This document shows, piece by piece, positions 34,163 to 45,070 of a stretch of 64,000 bases of DNA (within the stretch, counting starts at the first letter, position 1; the number at the start of each line of letters is the position of its first letter). The notes under the pieces were generated by a model that saw only the letters and a program-made list of their open reading frames with translations, made no database searches and was not told where the DNA came from. This DNA is from Blastomussa wellsi. Its lineage: Eukaryota; Cnidaria; Anthozoa; Scleractinia; Plerogyridae. The DNA is taken from NCBI GenBank assembly GCA_947652115.1, contig OX393563.1, positions 672,016 to 736,015 on the forward strand. The letters are read 5' to 3'. Both the position numbers and the translations under genes were made by a program.

Positions 34163-37100
34163 CTAACTTACATACACTTAGACTTTATTTACATGTAGTC
34201 TTCATTAACACAATAGTATCAATCTCTCCAAACTGTAGTTGCAAAATTTTCAAGCCTGGTTTTCAGTAGTGACAGTCTGAGTTTACAGTTAGAAGTAGAG
34301 TCAAAAAGCGCTTACGGCCTAATGAAAATCACATTTACAATGTGAAGGCAATGGTGTACCATAGATGCTTCATGTTGTTAATTTTTTCACCAGACAGTAA
34401 ATTTTTGTGGCCAACTTATAGTTTGTATGTTACTTTGCATGCAAGAAAAGTCACAATTGAAGAGCCAAAATGATTAAAAGTTGCACAGCATGAGTAAGAC
34501 TTATAAAGCTGCCATTGTTCCCAGGTGATACGGTCTACAGGTGAATGTCTGGTCTGAAGGTGACACAAAACGTTTTAAGACAAACAGACATGTCGGTCCT
34601 TTCATGTAATTCATCTAACAACTTATTTGCATCTGCTGTCATTGTTTTCATGGCAAGTGAAATGCACATGGTGTTGTAGTGCACTCACCATCCCAGTTTT
34701 GGAAAAAGCCACTGAAACAATAATATTGCAGCAGTGCTCAATTTTTGGTTGCATTGGCTACCAGTGAGTCACAATTTGGAGCCCTGTTGATTGGAACAGT
34801 ACCACTTTTTAGATATATTTTTTTTACACTGTAGGGACTGACCTCAGATACTGTTTGTCCTCTGACCCGTGGATGGTTGCTCTCAAAGCACAGATTAAGA
34901 AATCTCACAGCCTGCCTTGCAAGGGTATCAACACCAAACTTGCCATTCTACCATTAAATAACACAAACAAAACAAATGATAACCTACAAACATTTCAGCA
35001 GAACTCCGGCAGCCCAAAGGGCCACAGAGCCCCATACCCATAGAAATAGGAGAACCAAGCAGACATTCAAAGTACAAATGGGAGAACCATGGCTCTCATT
35101 TTTCATGATCAAAATGGCAAGTGGCACGGCTCGTGGGCGCATGCAAAATACGTCCGTACATAGGAACGACATCACCCAAATGTCAATATGGCGGCCATAG
35201 TCCAGCGAGTCCATCCTGGTTAACATTTTAAAAGGTTACCATAAGCTTACATCTTTGCCATGTTATGGTCACTTGACAGCTGTCTAAAGAAGGTATCCGC
35301 TGACCAGTATCGTATGACCATATCACAGGCTCGGATAAGGGCTCATTTTTTTAAAGTTGACTGCTGACCAGGAAATGGTTTCCATTGTATTGTGGGCTCG
35401 GGTTCAAAATGTTTTTGGATTTGTAGTTATTCATGACCATCTTCAACGGAATTTCTGTGATTCGTGCGATTAATTCTGATTTTTTTCACCAACAAAATCT
35501 TTCTTGAGAAGTTGTATACGCTATTAGTAACTTCATTTAGACCATTTTCTCAAATTATTAAGAACCAGTAAAAATATGGAGCTCCAATTTCATTTATTTT
35601 TTAGGCTTGGCTAAATCCATATATTATTATTACAGCACAGGGCATAACCCATAACACCTATTATGGCTGCGCACACTTGATGTTATGGGTGAGGATGCCA
35701 ATTGTTGTTATGCTACACTTGCCTAAGTATTTCCCTGCTACAGGAGATAACTTCAGTGATATGGCCGCTAGAAAACTTAACGATAGCCCTGCAGTATACA
35801 GTGTAAACATGGTACAGATGTTAAACAAGGGGTCAAGCAACTTACTGGCAAGCAGATTAATTTTATGTAATTAATTAAACACACGGTCTATTATCTAGAT
35901 GCATTACAGTCGAACCTCTCAAATATCGACACTGAAGGAACAGGGCAAAGTGTCTGTATTTTTTACTGGCCCTCTCTGTATTGGAGAGGTGTCTGTTTTA
36001 CAGAGATTATAATCATTATTATTATAGAGGTACATGTAACTACAATAATGTCACTTTTAAGACAAGTGTGGTGCATATTTGCACACTCACCTTAGAGTAG
36101 ATTTTTTTGTAGAGATTTACACCTTTACACCCCTCTTGCCCTATTATATACTATTTTGCATAATTTGGTACACTTTTATCTTTTGTATTTGTATCTTTTC
36201 GCTGTCAAGTTTCCTCTCTTCTAAAAGCTATACGCTTCTACGGCTCCATGTTTTTATTTTAATGTCTTTAGCTTCTTGCTGTCAATTTTCCTCTGTGCTA
36301 AACACCTCTACACTTGTACACCTCTACGTTTTTATTTTGAAATCTGTTTCTTTTCGTGTTCAATTTTCCCCAGTGCTAAAAACCTGTACGCTTCTACGGC
36401 TCTAAGTTTTTTACAACCCTACACACAGTGTAGAGTTGTACAGACAAAATTTGTAAAAGTTTTTGGATAGCTTGTTTTTGGATAACTATCAATGGACTAT
36501 AAATATGAAAAATTGTTTACCTGAAATAAAAACTTGAAAAATAGCAAAGAATACAGAAAGCATTTTCAAAAGGCACATTACGGTACTATACTACTATATG
36601 CATGATATAACAGTAGAATGGTAGCACGTATTATTTTACAAAACTTATAAATTTGTAAAGGGTTTTAGATACAAAACAATTATATTTAGATTTACATGTA
36701 GTGTCTGTTGTCCATATTAGAGAGGGTCCATTATTATAGACATCTGAGGTTTTCTTTTATGAAAATTTATGAGAATTTTGTCGGGACATACATGTATCGG
36801 AAATTGTACATACTTGAGGTGTCCGTAAGCAGAGGTTCGAGTGTATCTAAATTGTGCATCCTTCACTACCAGTAACAAAGGAACAAAATAATTGATACTT
36901 AATATTCAAACCTTATTTGCAGTCGCCGTGCCAACAAACTTCCCCTTCTTTACTCTCCAGGAGTCACTCTAAAATTTAAAAAAAAATTAAACAAGTACAG
37001 GCTGTAGAGATTACAATGCATATTTATTGCAGGGTTGTCAATAAGCGCCGGCGACCAGCGATATCGCTGGCTCCTTAAACGTTTTCGCCGGCTACAAATT

Positions 37101-40100
37101 GGCGGGGATAAGTAGGAAAAAAGAGCGGTCATAACAAAAACGCTTAAAAAAATAAAATAATATAAAAGGTTAACAGTACCCTTTTGTTTTATTCATAATT
37201 TCAATGTATTTTGCAATGCGCGATTTACAACAGAAGTTTTTGCCCGATTCGTTCTTGTGTACATGGGCTGCATGATTTGCAAAAGAGCAGCTCAGGTTTG
37301 TTTACTAAATTTACGCAAGTCTGCCTTTATGGAGTTTGTTATTCTAGAGTAAACCTTTTAAGTTGGCAGTGTCAGTTTGCGATTGATCGGAGTTTGCTGC
37401 TACACGAGCCCATTTGAAAGACAGTAATTACCCGTAAAGTTTTACTCTTCACGAGTTCAAAGTGATGTCCATTCAGTTCCAAATATAAAACAAAAAGAAA
37501 ACTGTAAAAAAATGTCTGTCATTCCTAGGTTAATGGTATTTAATGCTACCATTGACATGCAGTTTGGTATTACAGTAATTTTTGTGCGTTCGTGCGTGTG
37601 TTTATTTTATCTTAATTTTATCAGTTTTGATCGCTACGCGATGCGACATGTCGCGACCAAAGTAAAACAAATATTTCTGTCTGGGTTTTTGAGCCTAGTT
37701 GACTCTTTCACAATTAACACGCAGTTTTAGAAACTGTACTTGCGTAAATCTGAAAGAAATGGCTAAACGACAGTCTTCTTTAAGGCAATTTTTTAGCAAA
37801 AGAACAAGGGATGAAGGTAATTAAGTTCTGTGAAGTTCATTGAACTTTTCGCTAAATACAAAAGTGAAGCCGGGTTTTGACCTGCAAAAACTTCCACATT
37901 TTTGCATGACAAATGTTTTTATCTCAGAGGGAGACAATTCTTAAAATCAATGACAGATTAGTTTCGATTAGAAATAAAAAAAGTTAGACTGGGAATAAAG
38001 GGTAAAGTCAAAGCTCTTTGAGAATAAATATATCAAATAACTGATGAGTCATTAAGGTGGCTCTTCTCAGTTTTTCAGAACCACACCAACCAAGCTTTAA
38101 AAGACTACAGCTTCGCTGTCTTGCATCGGTCGGGCAAGATTTTTCGCACATCAACTAGACTTTGAATAGGACCATAGCATACCATAGCAACGAAATGTTG
38201 ACGTCATGGTTTCTGACCTAAACTTTTAAAACGAATCAACGTCCCTTCTAGTATACATGTAGATCTTCAACACTGCAAAGTTTGAAAAAATTATATGAGA
38301 GCATTTTTGAAAAGAAACTTGTTGAATATTTTGCTGTCAAAATTTAACAAGTTCCCCTTAGTATCTGTTAGTTCATGATTCCAGCGACTTCCTGTAGATT
38401 GTAACAATGTCCTTTCCAGTTTGGTTCACTAGATTTCTCTCTGCAAAGTCAAAAGTAATGTCTTTAATATTCACATTTTTCTCATAGAAGGAGAGTCTTT
38501 GATATGGGAGCATCTATGTAAAAACTAGTCAATAGATTTTTTTTTTAAAAATCTCTAGATCAAAAGTCTAGCATGTTATGTGTCATCCTGAAAATTTCAA
38601 AGGCATTGAACCATTTTAAGAGGGCGAAATATTTATAAAAATATAGGGTACTTTTGCATTCCCTGCGGAAAGTTTCAGAACCACACCAACTTCTGAAACA
38701 ACCAGCTGTCAACAAGTAATCAGATAACAAAACTTTCCGCAGCGAATGCAAAAAAACCCTATATTTTTAAAAATATTTCGTGCTCTTAAAATAGTTCAAT
38801 GCCTTTGAAATTTTCAGGGATGATCTAGAGATTTTTAAAAAATTCTATTGACTAGTTTTTGCATAGATGCTCCTATATCAAAGACGCTCCTTCTATGAGA
38901 AAAATGTGAATATTAAAGACATTACTTTTGAGTTCGCAGAGAGAAATCTAGTGAAGCAAACTGGATGAAACCATTCAGGAAAGTTGTTCCATGCCAAAGG
39001 TATAAAACATGGAAAGGACATTGTTACAATCTACAGGAAGTCGCTGGAATCACAAAATAACAGATACTAAGGCGCACTTGTTAAAGTTTGACAGCAAAAT
39101 ATTCAACTACCTTTTTTAAAAAACGCTCTCACACAATTTTTTCAAACTTTGCAGTGTTGAAGATCTAAGGGATGTTGATTCGTTTTAAAAGTTTAGGTCG
39201 GGATTTCAAGAAAAATGCTGATTTTCAGAAACCATGATGTCAACATTTCGTTGCTATGGTAACACTGATGCCATTGAAATCAACATTTTTGGAAATCTTA
39301 TTCAATCTCTAGTTGATGTGCGAAAAATCTTGGCAAACCCACGCAAGGCAGCTGTTCTTTTCAGGAAGTAAGACTTGTTAGAATTTCTCTGGGGAAAGGC
39401 AATTTTTAGCGAAGTCAAAACGTCTAAAATTAACACTTTGTTAGTTAGAAGAAAAGGAGAATGTCATGAAATTGATACATGATTGTACCTTCAAGGAATC
39501 CAGCTCTTGAATTACAATCCAAGGAACAACAAGGACAGGCCTGGCCACACCTAGTACGGTACAAGATAATCATCATAACATGATGTTTAATGATCAAATC
39601 ATGATGTTTAAATGATTGAATGATGAAATAAGTCTGTTTAAAACCTACAATGTACATGTATGCAATAGAGGTTTTCATTAATTATTATACATGTAGGACG
39701 TACCAAACTCTGGTTGTCTTCCCCACTGGGGTGTATAGAGAAATAAAAACAGCAAGCAAAAGGAACTGAGCATAGTATGGTATGGTAAATGTATCATGCT
39801 TGGCTTGCAATTTTTTCCCTATACCTTACAACACTTATATTAACTAGCCTAGGGAGCCTGTTCAGCCAGCAAATTTACCTTCAATGGGGTAGTCTTTCAG
39901 CTCTGATATGAGTTTAAGATGCGACAACAGAACATTTGTATCCAAAACAACATACAGGGTATCCTGCAAGATTACATTTTTCATTAATTTTGTGAGATTA
40001 GCAAAGATACATTCCTTATTAATATTATCCAGAGCTAAAAGTGTGTCTGCTCAGTTGGTTCATAAGCATGAGCTGCTGGTAAAATAGCAATTAAATTTTA

Positions 40101-43100
40101 ACACAAAAGCATAAAACTTATCAGGGTTTTCAACAATAACTATTTTCCAAAATAATGGATTGTTTGTGAAAGAGCTGGACATAGCTACTTTTTCCACCAT
40201 ACGGTAGTCTCGAGTTTTGAGCATAAAAACTAATAAACCTGTCCCCTCACTGATCTCTTTCAAGAGAAATAAACTGGATATAAATGGCAAATGTCATACA
40301 ACACCAACTCACCTGAACTCATACAGTTATATTGCTCACAATTCCAAATGTAAACATTAGTACAGCGCTTGTGGTAATGCAAGTTTTTCGGGGATCAGAA
40401 AGTATGTTTCACACCATCAAGTGATTTCATTCACATGTCAATTTTCGACTACCAACATCACTTCCATTCCAGTTTTTGTTTTTGGCAGAGTATTTCAATA
40501 TGAACAAGCTCAGTTTAATTGGTCGCAAACAAAACACAAATTCCAGATCGGTCACTATAGAAAACATGGCATGAAAGTATGCAAATTTCTAGTTTTACAT
40601 AATAATCAGGATTTTCCATTTGTAATTACAGTGTACATGTATAGCATGCATCCAGCAAAAAAGATTCATTTTTTTTTGCAGCAGAGTTAACTTATAAAAA
40701 ATAGCCCCGCACTTTACACAAGTGAAGGGTCAATAAGAGATTCCTGTATATTGCTTGTGAATGGAATAAATCATTTTCTTGAAAATCTTTTTATCGTCGG
40801 CACATATTTAAAGCAACCACACCCGATTCAATTCTTGATCCTTGAAACTCGACCTAACAAGATTTGAGGATCAAGTCAAGACCGTCAACTTACTTTTGAG
40901 TGGTACTGTACTTACCTTGTATGAAACTGTTGGAGGTTTTTCTGATTCACTAGCAGCCTAGTGTCAAAATAGTAAAATGCAAATTATTTTGTGTTAGGAT
41001 GATGAAACCTCTGAGTGTATACAATAAAATGCCATAAAATGTCTCAGCGATGTCAGCATTTTTTTCTGTGAAAGGACATGTATGTGTTCAACTAAGTCAC
41101 CAATATAATTTATCAGAGAAAACAGAAGTGAGGTCAGACATCAAACTACAGCACTGTCAGTACCACTTCATAATTATTATACCTGCAAATCTGTTAAATT
41201 ATTTACAGCTTCAATGTGTTGTGAACACAGTACATTGGTGTTTGCATTGGAAAGCAAATAAAATTGTCCAGATATCCTGTTCAACCACAGTTGCGATTTT
41301 ATTGGCCAGCCATTGTTTAACATGTAACTTGTGCATGCAGCCCTGCAGTGGTAACAGTTACTGACCTTTAATGGATCAAGGACAAACTCGGATCTTATTC
41401 CCTGAAGCTAAAAGAGATAAAGGAAAGAAAACCATTACTGTACTTAAGGTATTTGAACCGGTATAAGAACAAAAATGAACCTTACCCAAAACTTCAACAA
41501 TTGTTTGAAAGATATTAACCCACTGACTCCTAAACCGGCCGTAATCGGCTGTGACAGACCTGACCTTTGTTCCGCTTCTGACGTCATCAGCTTTGACCAA
41601 AATAGGAATCCCATTTATCCCAGTTCTACAGAAGGGAAAGAGCTTTCCAATGGAGCTTGAAATATGCAGGAAAACGCTTAGAATTTTCCGCCAAAAACTA
41701 GGAGGAAAATTTCCCTCACTTACCCTTGGCTACTCCATGTTGAGTATTTCCCGTCTCAATGATGCTTTCGGGTCACTTTCTCATCCGAAATTTTGATTTG
41801 TGCACATGCCTGAGCTAGAATATCGTTAAATGCAATACCAGTGAAAAACCTGGCATGCCTTCATTCTGCAAATGCATTAACGTGCATTACCGTGGTAACT
41901 GCAATTGATTGCATTAAATAGGAATGTCTAAACCATGATTACAAGCCATGCTAAAAGTAGCCAAAATGTTGTGCAGAGCATATTTGTGACACCCCTGCAC
42001 TAATTTGAGTTTGGTTCTAAAGAAATAAAAATTATGCACATGTGCGGACATGTATGAAGTGGCCACTGAAACAGATATATTCTTACCTCCAGCTTAATCT
42101 GATCTTCAAGCTCTTCGTAGTTGTCAATCTCCATAGCAATGTCGTTGCTATAAGCAAGGTCAATCTTTTCATTTCGAGCCTCATAATTTTCCAAACTGTT
42201 AAAAGAGACTTGACTGTCCAGCTGCATGTCTTCCTCTACTGGGCCTTGATAAGCTAATGTGCTTGGTAACTTTTGCCCAGTATCTTTAGTATCAGAATTT
42301 ATTCCAAGCACAGTTGGGTGATGCGATAAAGGACTAAACGGTGTATAAATAGTGCTGCTACCTGATGATGCTTTGCTGCTTTGCTTAGAATTCTTTGAAA
42401 TATTGTTATTTGCAGGTTTACTAACACCAACAGAAAAAGAACCTTTTTGATTATGCTGCTGCAACAACTGGTCAGAATGAGTTCTCACATTATTGTTACT
42501 GCACTTGTTATTTTTTCCCCTTTTTCTGTTACTCCTTTGAGCTGATACATGCTCTTTACTACTTTGATCATGTAAAGGCCTGCAGTAAGGGTTCTTTGTT
42601 GAAAAATCACCAAAACTTTGGTTAAATTCATCACTTCCAACTTGACTGCCAACTACATTTGCACTAACACAACTTCCTTGTTCACTGGGTGCATATGACG
42701 TATCAACAGAATTAACCCAATCATTTATGCGATGAACTTTAGAATTACTGCACACAAGGTTTCGTCCACTGGCATTTACAACACCCGTTGTCATCTGAGG
42801 AATCTTGCTTGTAGTTTTGTGTGATTGTAATTCTTTGCTATCACTTGACTGTTCTGGACTAGACATTTTACATTTTTTTGACTTTTTCTTTTTTGCACCA
42901 GGTTCATTACTTTCAGAGCTTCTTTTTGATGTACTTCCTTTGCTCTGCAAAAAAACAGAGATTATTTTAGTTTACATAGCTGTGCTTAAAGAAAATTTTT
43001 TGGGCTCCCAACCATGCCAGCTAGGGCGCCCAGCCCTCCAGGTTGGTCGCCCAAAATAATTAATTTTAAATTAATTCATTCATTCATTACAAATTGAATT

Positions 43101-44226
43101 ATCTAACAACATTAATTAGTGATAACTAATTGGCCTTAAATAAAGAAAGTCTTGCATAATTAGTTCGGCATTTATCCTATTTACAGATGCCAAATATAAA
43201 AGGATTACATGAAAGTTTTGTAATACTGCTGTCAGCAGTCCACAAAGACAAAATTTACACATTTTTTAGTTAAAAAGTAGTTTACATATATGTAGAAAAA
43301 CGCAGTACATTTTCCCTCTATCCTTCTGATAATTTACGGAACAATATCCTTCAATTAGGGACTTTCCAGGATGCAATGCATGTGATCAAAGACTCGTTGA
43401 TGTTTTGGCTTCACAGCTTCACATTCTGAATTGAGCCATTTTGCCTTACAAACTTCAAAACAACACAAGAAGGGAAAGACAAATTACTACAAGACTGTTT
43501 AATTTTCATTTCTAAGTTTTAAAAATCTCAAAAGGGCTCTGAGTTAAATGCCAAAAACAATGTCTGTCGGAGTGTCAGTTCTATAAACTAAAGACAAAAA
43601 ACAACAAATTTAGATTTAGATATCAGAATGATACAGTTCAGGTGATTAAAAAAATACACCTGTAACATCTACATGTACAGTAAAACCCCTTAATTTTGTA
43701 CCCTTAAAAGACAGGCGGTGCAGTGGCCTAGTGGTCTGGACCTTCAATCAGGTGCTGCAGATTTGAGTCCTGGTACTGCATTGTGTTCTTTGGTAAGACA
43801 CTTTAATGTCATAGTGCCTCTCTCCAACCAGTTGTATAATGGGTAAAAAGGTTACAGTAAGCCTGTGTTGAGCCTAGTGGCCTATACTGCTGGAGCTCAT
43901 CTCGGTTTCCGTGAAGCAACTGGGAGTATTTCCACTCCCCCCTGGATGGGATGCTAGGAAACTGCAGGGTTACCCCAAGCATACTACCCATTTATACAAC
44001 TGGGAAAAGAACTTTACCAGTAAGACAATACAAAAGTTATTACAACAGAACTGCAACTTACAGGAACTGGTAAGTCATCATGACTGGATACAGAGTCAAG
44101 AGGATGCTTCCAGCTTGACATTCGTGTAACAGTGTTAAAGTAGTAATGCTTGTCCTTTCTTGTTTTGGACTGCCGACGTATCCATCCTGTCGGGAGTGGC
44201 CTGTCATCTAAATCAGCAAGGTTCAT
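25731..44226 (-). CDS. SWT1: SWT1-like RNA endoribonuclease (WW + PIN), 21 exons, last exon missing
   Basis: Coding exons, in transcript order: 44226-44062, 42944-42087, 41401-41366, 40957-40916, 39963-39879, 39550-39489, 36968-36912, 34947-34843, 33693-33606, 33255-33167, 31731-31662, 31541-31489, 31087-30993, 30682-30620, 30498-30410, 30144-30063, 29016-28809, 28160-28021, 27758-27612, 26486-26399 and 25798-25731. All phases agree, and the total of 2690 nt encodes 896 residues, close to human SWT1 (about 900). SWT1 is a nuclear endoribonuclease linked to surveillance of faulty mRNPs at the nuclear pore (known for the yeast protein). Domain order is WW, a disordered Ser/Lys/Asn-rich segment, PIN nuclease, helical C-terminal region. 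The start has a perfect Kozak context (ACCACCATGA). One intron starts with GC. After exon 21 the frame stops inside the intron, so a short terminal exon remains to be found. The gene name is confident from the PIN and C-terminal similarity. Confidence 0.9.
25985..26280. mobile_element. Palindromic repeat in SWT1 intron 20
   Basis: GATATATCAAAC with GTGTTTCATCGTGATATCCA on the left is mirrored by TGGATATCCGATGAAACAC and GTTTGATATATC on the right, around the loop that contains ACGACGCGCAGCGG. Arms are about 55 bp. The plus-strand frame across it is an artefact. Confidence 0.7.
26549..26803. mobile_element. Penelope-like element: inverted pair of terminal repeats with 12-bp TSD
   Basis: Two copies of the terminal repeat face each other: 26549-26643 in one orientation and about 26664-26803 in the other, joined by a short sequence around GGACCCACAATTCCTTGATT. 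The whole unit is flanked by the identical 12-bp ATTTCATACATG at 26537-26548 and 26804-26815. An inverted partial copy of the terminal repeat next to a full one, with a variable-length duplication, is the known structure of Penelope-like insertions; no coding region remains. It lies in intron 19 of SWT1. Confidence 0.8.
27083..27433. mobile_element. TTAA-bounded MITE with 15-bp TIR (AGTGCACCTAACCCC)
   Basis: TTAA at 27083-27086 and 27430-27433 flank perfect inverted termini AGTGCACCTAACCCC. The interior is itself largely palindromic around a central loop near 27265-27290, with GACCGAGTCAGAAGG on both arms. TTAA target sites are typical of piggyBac-like transposons; the superfamily assignment is an inference. 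A rearranged relative lies at 16.2-16.6 kb. It is in intron 19 of SWT1. Confidence 0.85.
28222..28658. mobile_element. Fold-back element in SWT1 intron 17
   Basis: The left arm (28222 to about 28410) and right arm (about 28470-28658) are near-perfect reverse complements; for example AGCAACAGAAGACTGAAAGA near 28279 is mirrored near 28585. Ends are ATACCACATTCACA and its complement. A second shorter repeat pair (ATTCACACCAAA) occurs at the loop and just outside the right end. Confidence 0.82.
29525..29935 (+). mobile_element. tRNA-derived SINE, family B
   Basis: The head GTTGGCTCAGTTGGTAGGGC is a tRNA-like box A; the box B is partly degraded around CCCAGGCCAGACC. The body blocks CAACACATGGGGTCTTAAAA, TAACTGAGGAGAATGTGCTG, CAATGACATCTGCAAATGGC, GATAAGAACGATAAACCG and CACAAGGTGTAGGGCATGGA are characteristic of an anthozoan SINE family that I recognise by pattern. 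It sits in intron 16 of SWT1. Confidence 0.75.
31311..31362. repeat. (ATT)n microsatellite
   Basis: About 17 uninterrupted ATT units in an intron of SWT1. Confidence 0.95.
31767..33045. mobile_element. Inverted CCTCGTTCCCAGGGTC repeats flanking two coding-like frames
   Basis: The left block (31767-31860) and right block (32935-33045) are inverted copies of a common repeat: CTTGTTCCTAGGGTCTCTCT at left and, in reverse complement, CTCGTTCCCAGGGTCCTCTC at right, both followed by GGTCTGGTCACGTGT. Between them are a plus-strand frame (about 31945-32166, ending at a GTAAAT donor-like site) with MANLWKKMNYQICCEQKVK and a minus-strand frame (32541-32894). Neither protein is recognised. This is either a composite transposon or two independent insertions, inside intron 10 of SWT1. 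Confidence 0.5.
33167..39963 (-). CDS. SWT1: SWT1 exons 5-10: PIN nuclease domain
   Basis: Exons 5-10 encode residues 368-529. The four acidic positions expected of a PIN ribonuclease site are visible: D375 in VVLDTN, E411 in IVIQELD, D486 or D487 in NNDDKIL, and D511 in LFSNDQNL. Other conserved pieces are ARPVLVVPWIVIQELD (exon 6), NHPRVRGQT (exon 8) and KAIINGVKAFN (exon 10). All key residues are present, so the enzyme is predicted to be active. The introns here are long and carry palindromes and a Penelope-like repeat. Confidence 0.88.
33754..34164 (+). mobile_element. Penelope-like terminal repeat, copy 3
   Basis: The certain part is 33990-34164: AATTCCTTGATTCGCTC, GACGAAGGGCTAACGCTTG, CTCTTTATGGTGGCCAATTT, and CACAGTTTCTTTAGAAACTT before CCCCCTCT. 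The frame through 34149 reads across the repeat and is probably not a functional protein. Near-identical CTAACTTGCATACACT (33738) and CTAACTTACATACACT (34163) could be a target-site duplication with one mismatch, which would make the element about 410 bp. It is in intron 8 of SWT1. Confidence 0.6.
37759..37816 (+). CDS. Possible first exon with PIP box (transposase-like start)
   Basis: ATG at 37759 opens a 19-codon frame, MAKRQSSLRQFFSKRTRDE, and ends at a GTAATT donor in phase 1. QSSLRQFF fits the PCNA-interaction pattern Q-x-x-hydrophobic-x-x-F-F. Similar short KRQ-SL-FF starts are common in hAT and other transposase-derived proteins. No downstream exon was found; it lies antisense in intron 6 of SWT1. 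Treat as tentative. Confidence 0.3.
38114..39358. mobile_element. 1.2-kb palindromic (fold-back) element in SWT1 intron 6
   Basis: The left arm (about 38114-38676) and right arm (about 38729-39358) are long imperfect reverse complements around a ~50-bp spacer. Matched landmarks: GATTTTTCGCACATCAACTA (38138) with its complement near 39315; GACTTCCTGTAGATTGTAAC (38388) with its complement near 39023; CATTCCCTGCGGAAAGTTT with its complement at 38729. A right-arm insertion near 38955-39000 accounts for the length difference. No protein is encoded. Confidence 0.85.
42087..42944 (-). CDS. SWT1: SWT1 exon 2: long disordered linker
   Basis: This 858-nt exon encodes residues 56-341, rich in Ser, Lys, Asn and Gln, with a basic cluster AKKKKSKKCK near the start that could be a nuclear localisation signal. 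It ends in an acidic stretch (AMEIDNYEELEDQIKLE), which parallels the acidic MEIDLEDD-type segment before the PIN domain of vertebrate SWT1. The frame runs past the donor, so the translation beyond residue 341 is intronic. Confidence 0.85.
43713..44008. mobile_element. Chimeric family A SINE with inverted body
   Basis: Positions 43713-43850 carry a plus-strand SINE head (box A GTGGCCTAGTGGTCTGG, box B-like GATTTGAGTCCTGG, then GTGCCTCTCTCCAACCAGTT). Positions 43895-44008 carry the body of the same family in reverse orientation: CTCGGTTTCCGTGAAGCAAC, GGGAGTATTTCCACTCCCCC and GGATGGGATGCTAGGAAACT. The two halves therefore face each other. It lies in intron 1 of SWT1. Confidence 0.75.
44062..44226 (-). 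CDS. SWT1: SWT1 exon 1: WW domain
   Basis: This 165-nt exon encodes residues 1-55 and ends in phase 0 at a GTAAGT donor. Residues 11-42 form a WW domain: LPTGW with Trp15, the aromatic block HYYFN at 27-31, and Trp39 followed by HP. WW domains bind proline-rich ligands such as the RNA polymerase II tail or spliceosomal proteins. The human protein is not usually drawn with a WW domain at its N-terminus, so this exon is a notable part of the cnidarian model. Confidence 0.8.
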
Positions 44227-44739
44227 GGTGGTTTCATGGCATTTTTGGAAGGGAATCACAATAAATATCTGTGAACATAAGTAGAAGGGTGTAAATGTAG
44301 TGCACTACCAGGTAAATCCTGCCAAAGCTTCAAGTTGTCCTTTCTACACCCTCTCAAGTAATGAAATTAGACTACCATGCCAATAATCCATTTTGGGTTT
44401 ACATTTATGTTTTATCTTTAACATTCTGCAGTAGTTGTATATTTGGTTTTGTTTTCTTTAACAGACAATTGAATATTTAAAAATTAGTATTCTTAGATCT
44501 GAAAGCCTTGGAATCATGTCACAATTTTGATGTATCAAACATGAGCTATTCTGGTGATTTGACAGTGTTCTTACCAGACTGCAGCCTCGTGAAACATTAA
44601 AATCATGTTAAATGTGCCCTTTATATTGAACACGTTCAGATTATGCTTCAAGCAAAATGTTTCAAATGGCAGTCAAATACTTCAGTTTTTCTGCTTGGAA
44701 ATAAGGTCTTCAAGCAGTTTAATCACAGTATGTCAAACA

Positions 44740-45070
44740 TATGTACATTTACGCCCAATGCCCCTTTTGGTCAGAACCAAGAATAGCGACCTCTGACCTC
44801 CTCCAAAACTGGAAGTCCGCGATTCACAGACTTATGGTCACATCTGATTGGCTGAAAACTACAGAACGAGTTCACTGCACATGCTCCCAATTTGGGGGCA
44901 GCCAGAGGCATCGATTCTTGGTGCTGACCAAAAGGATCGCAGCCTCTGGGGACGGGAATGTTTATTTTGTAAAATCCATGGCTGTCAAAACACACAGATG
45001 ATTACCATAAATACTTCTAAATAAGCTGACGGAAATACCGTGTATAAATAAAGTTATCTTATCTTATCTT
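44740..45070 (+). mobile_element. Retroelement 3' end with (TTATC)n tail
   Basis: The end reads CCATAAATACTTCTAAATAA, GCTGACGGAAATACC, AATAAAGTTATCTTATCTTA. The same sequence in reverse occurs at 50115-50200. The upstream portion contains an inverted pair around TTTTGGTCAGAACCAAGAAT and TTCTTGGTGCTGACCAAAA, also echoed near 50345. AATAAAG plus a pentanucleotide tail is the ending of a LINE or LINE-mobilised SINE. No coding part is visible. Confidence 0.65.

Noticed and set aside
36079..36470. Two overlapping plus-strand frames rich in Phe, Leu and Ser
   Set aside because: They are translations of imperfect T-rich repeats (TACACTTCTACGGCT-like) in a SWT1 intron.
41473..41800. Plus-strand frames near 41.5 kb
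   Set aside because: They lie in an interspersed repeat (CCACTGACTCCTAAACCGGC) and are antisense to SWT1 intron 2.
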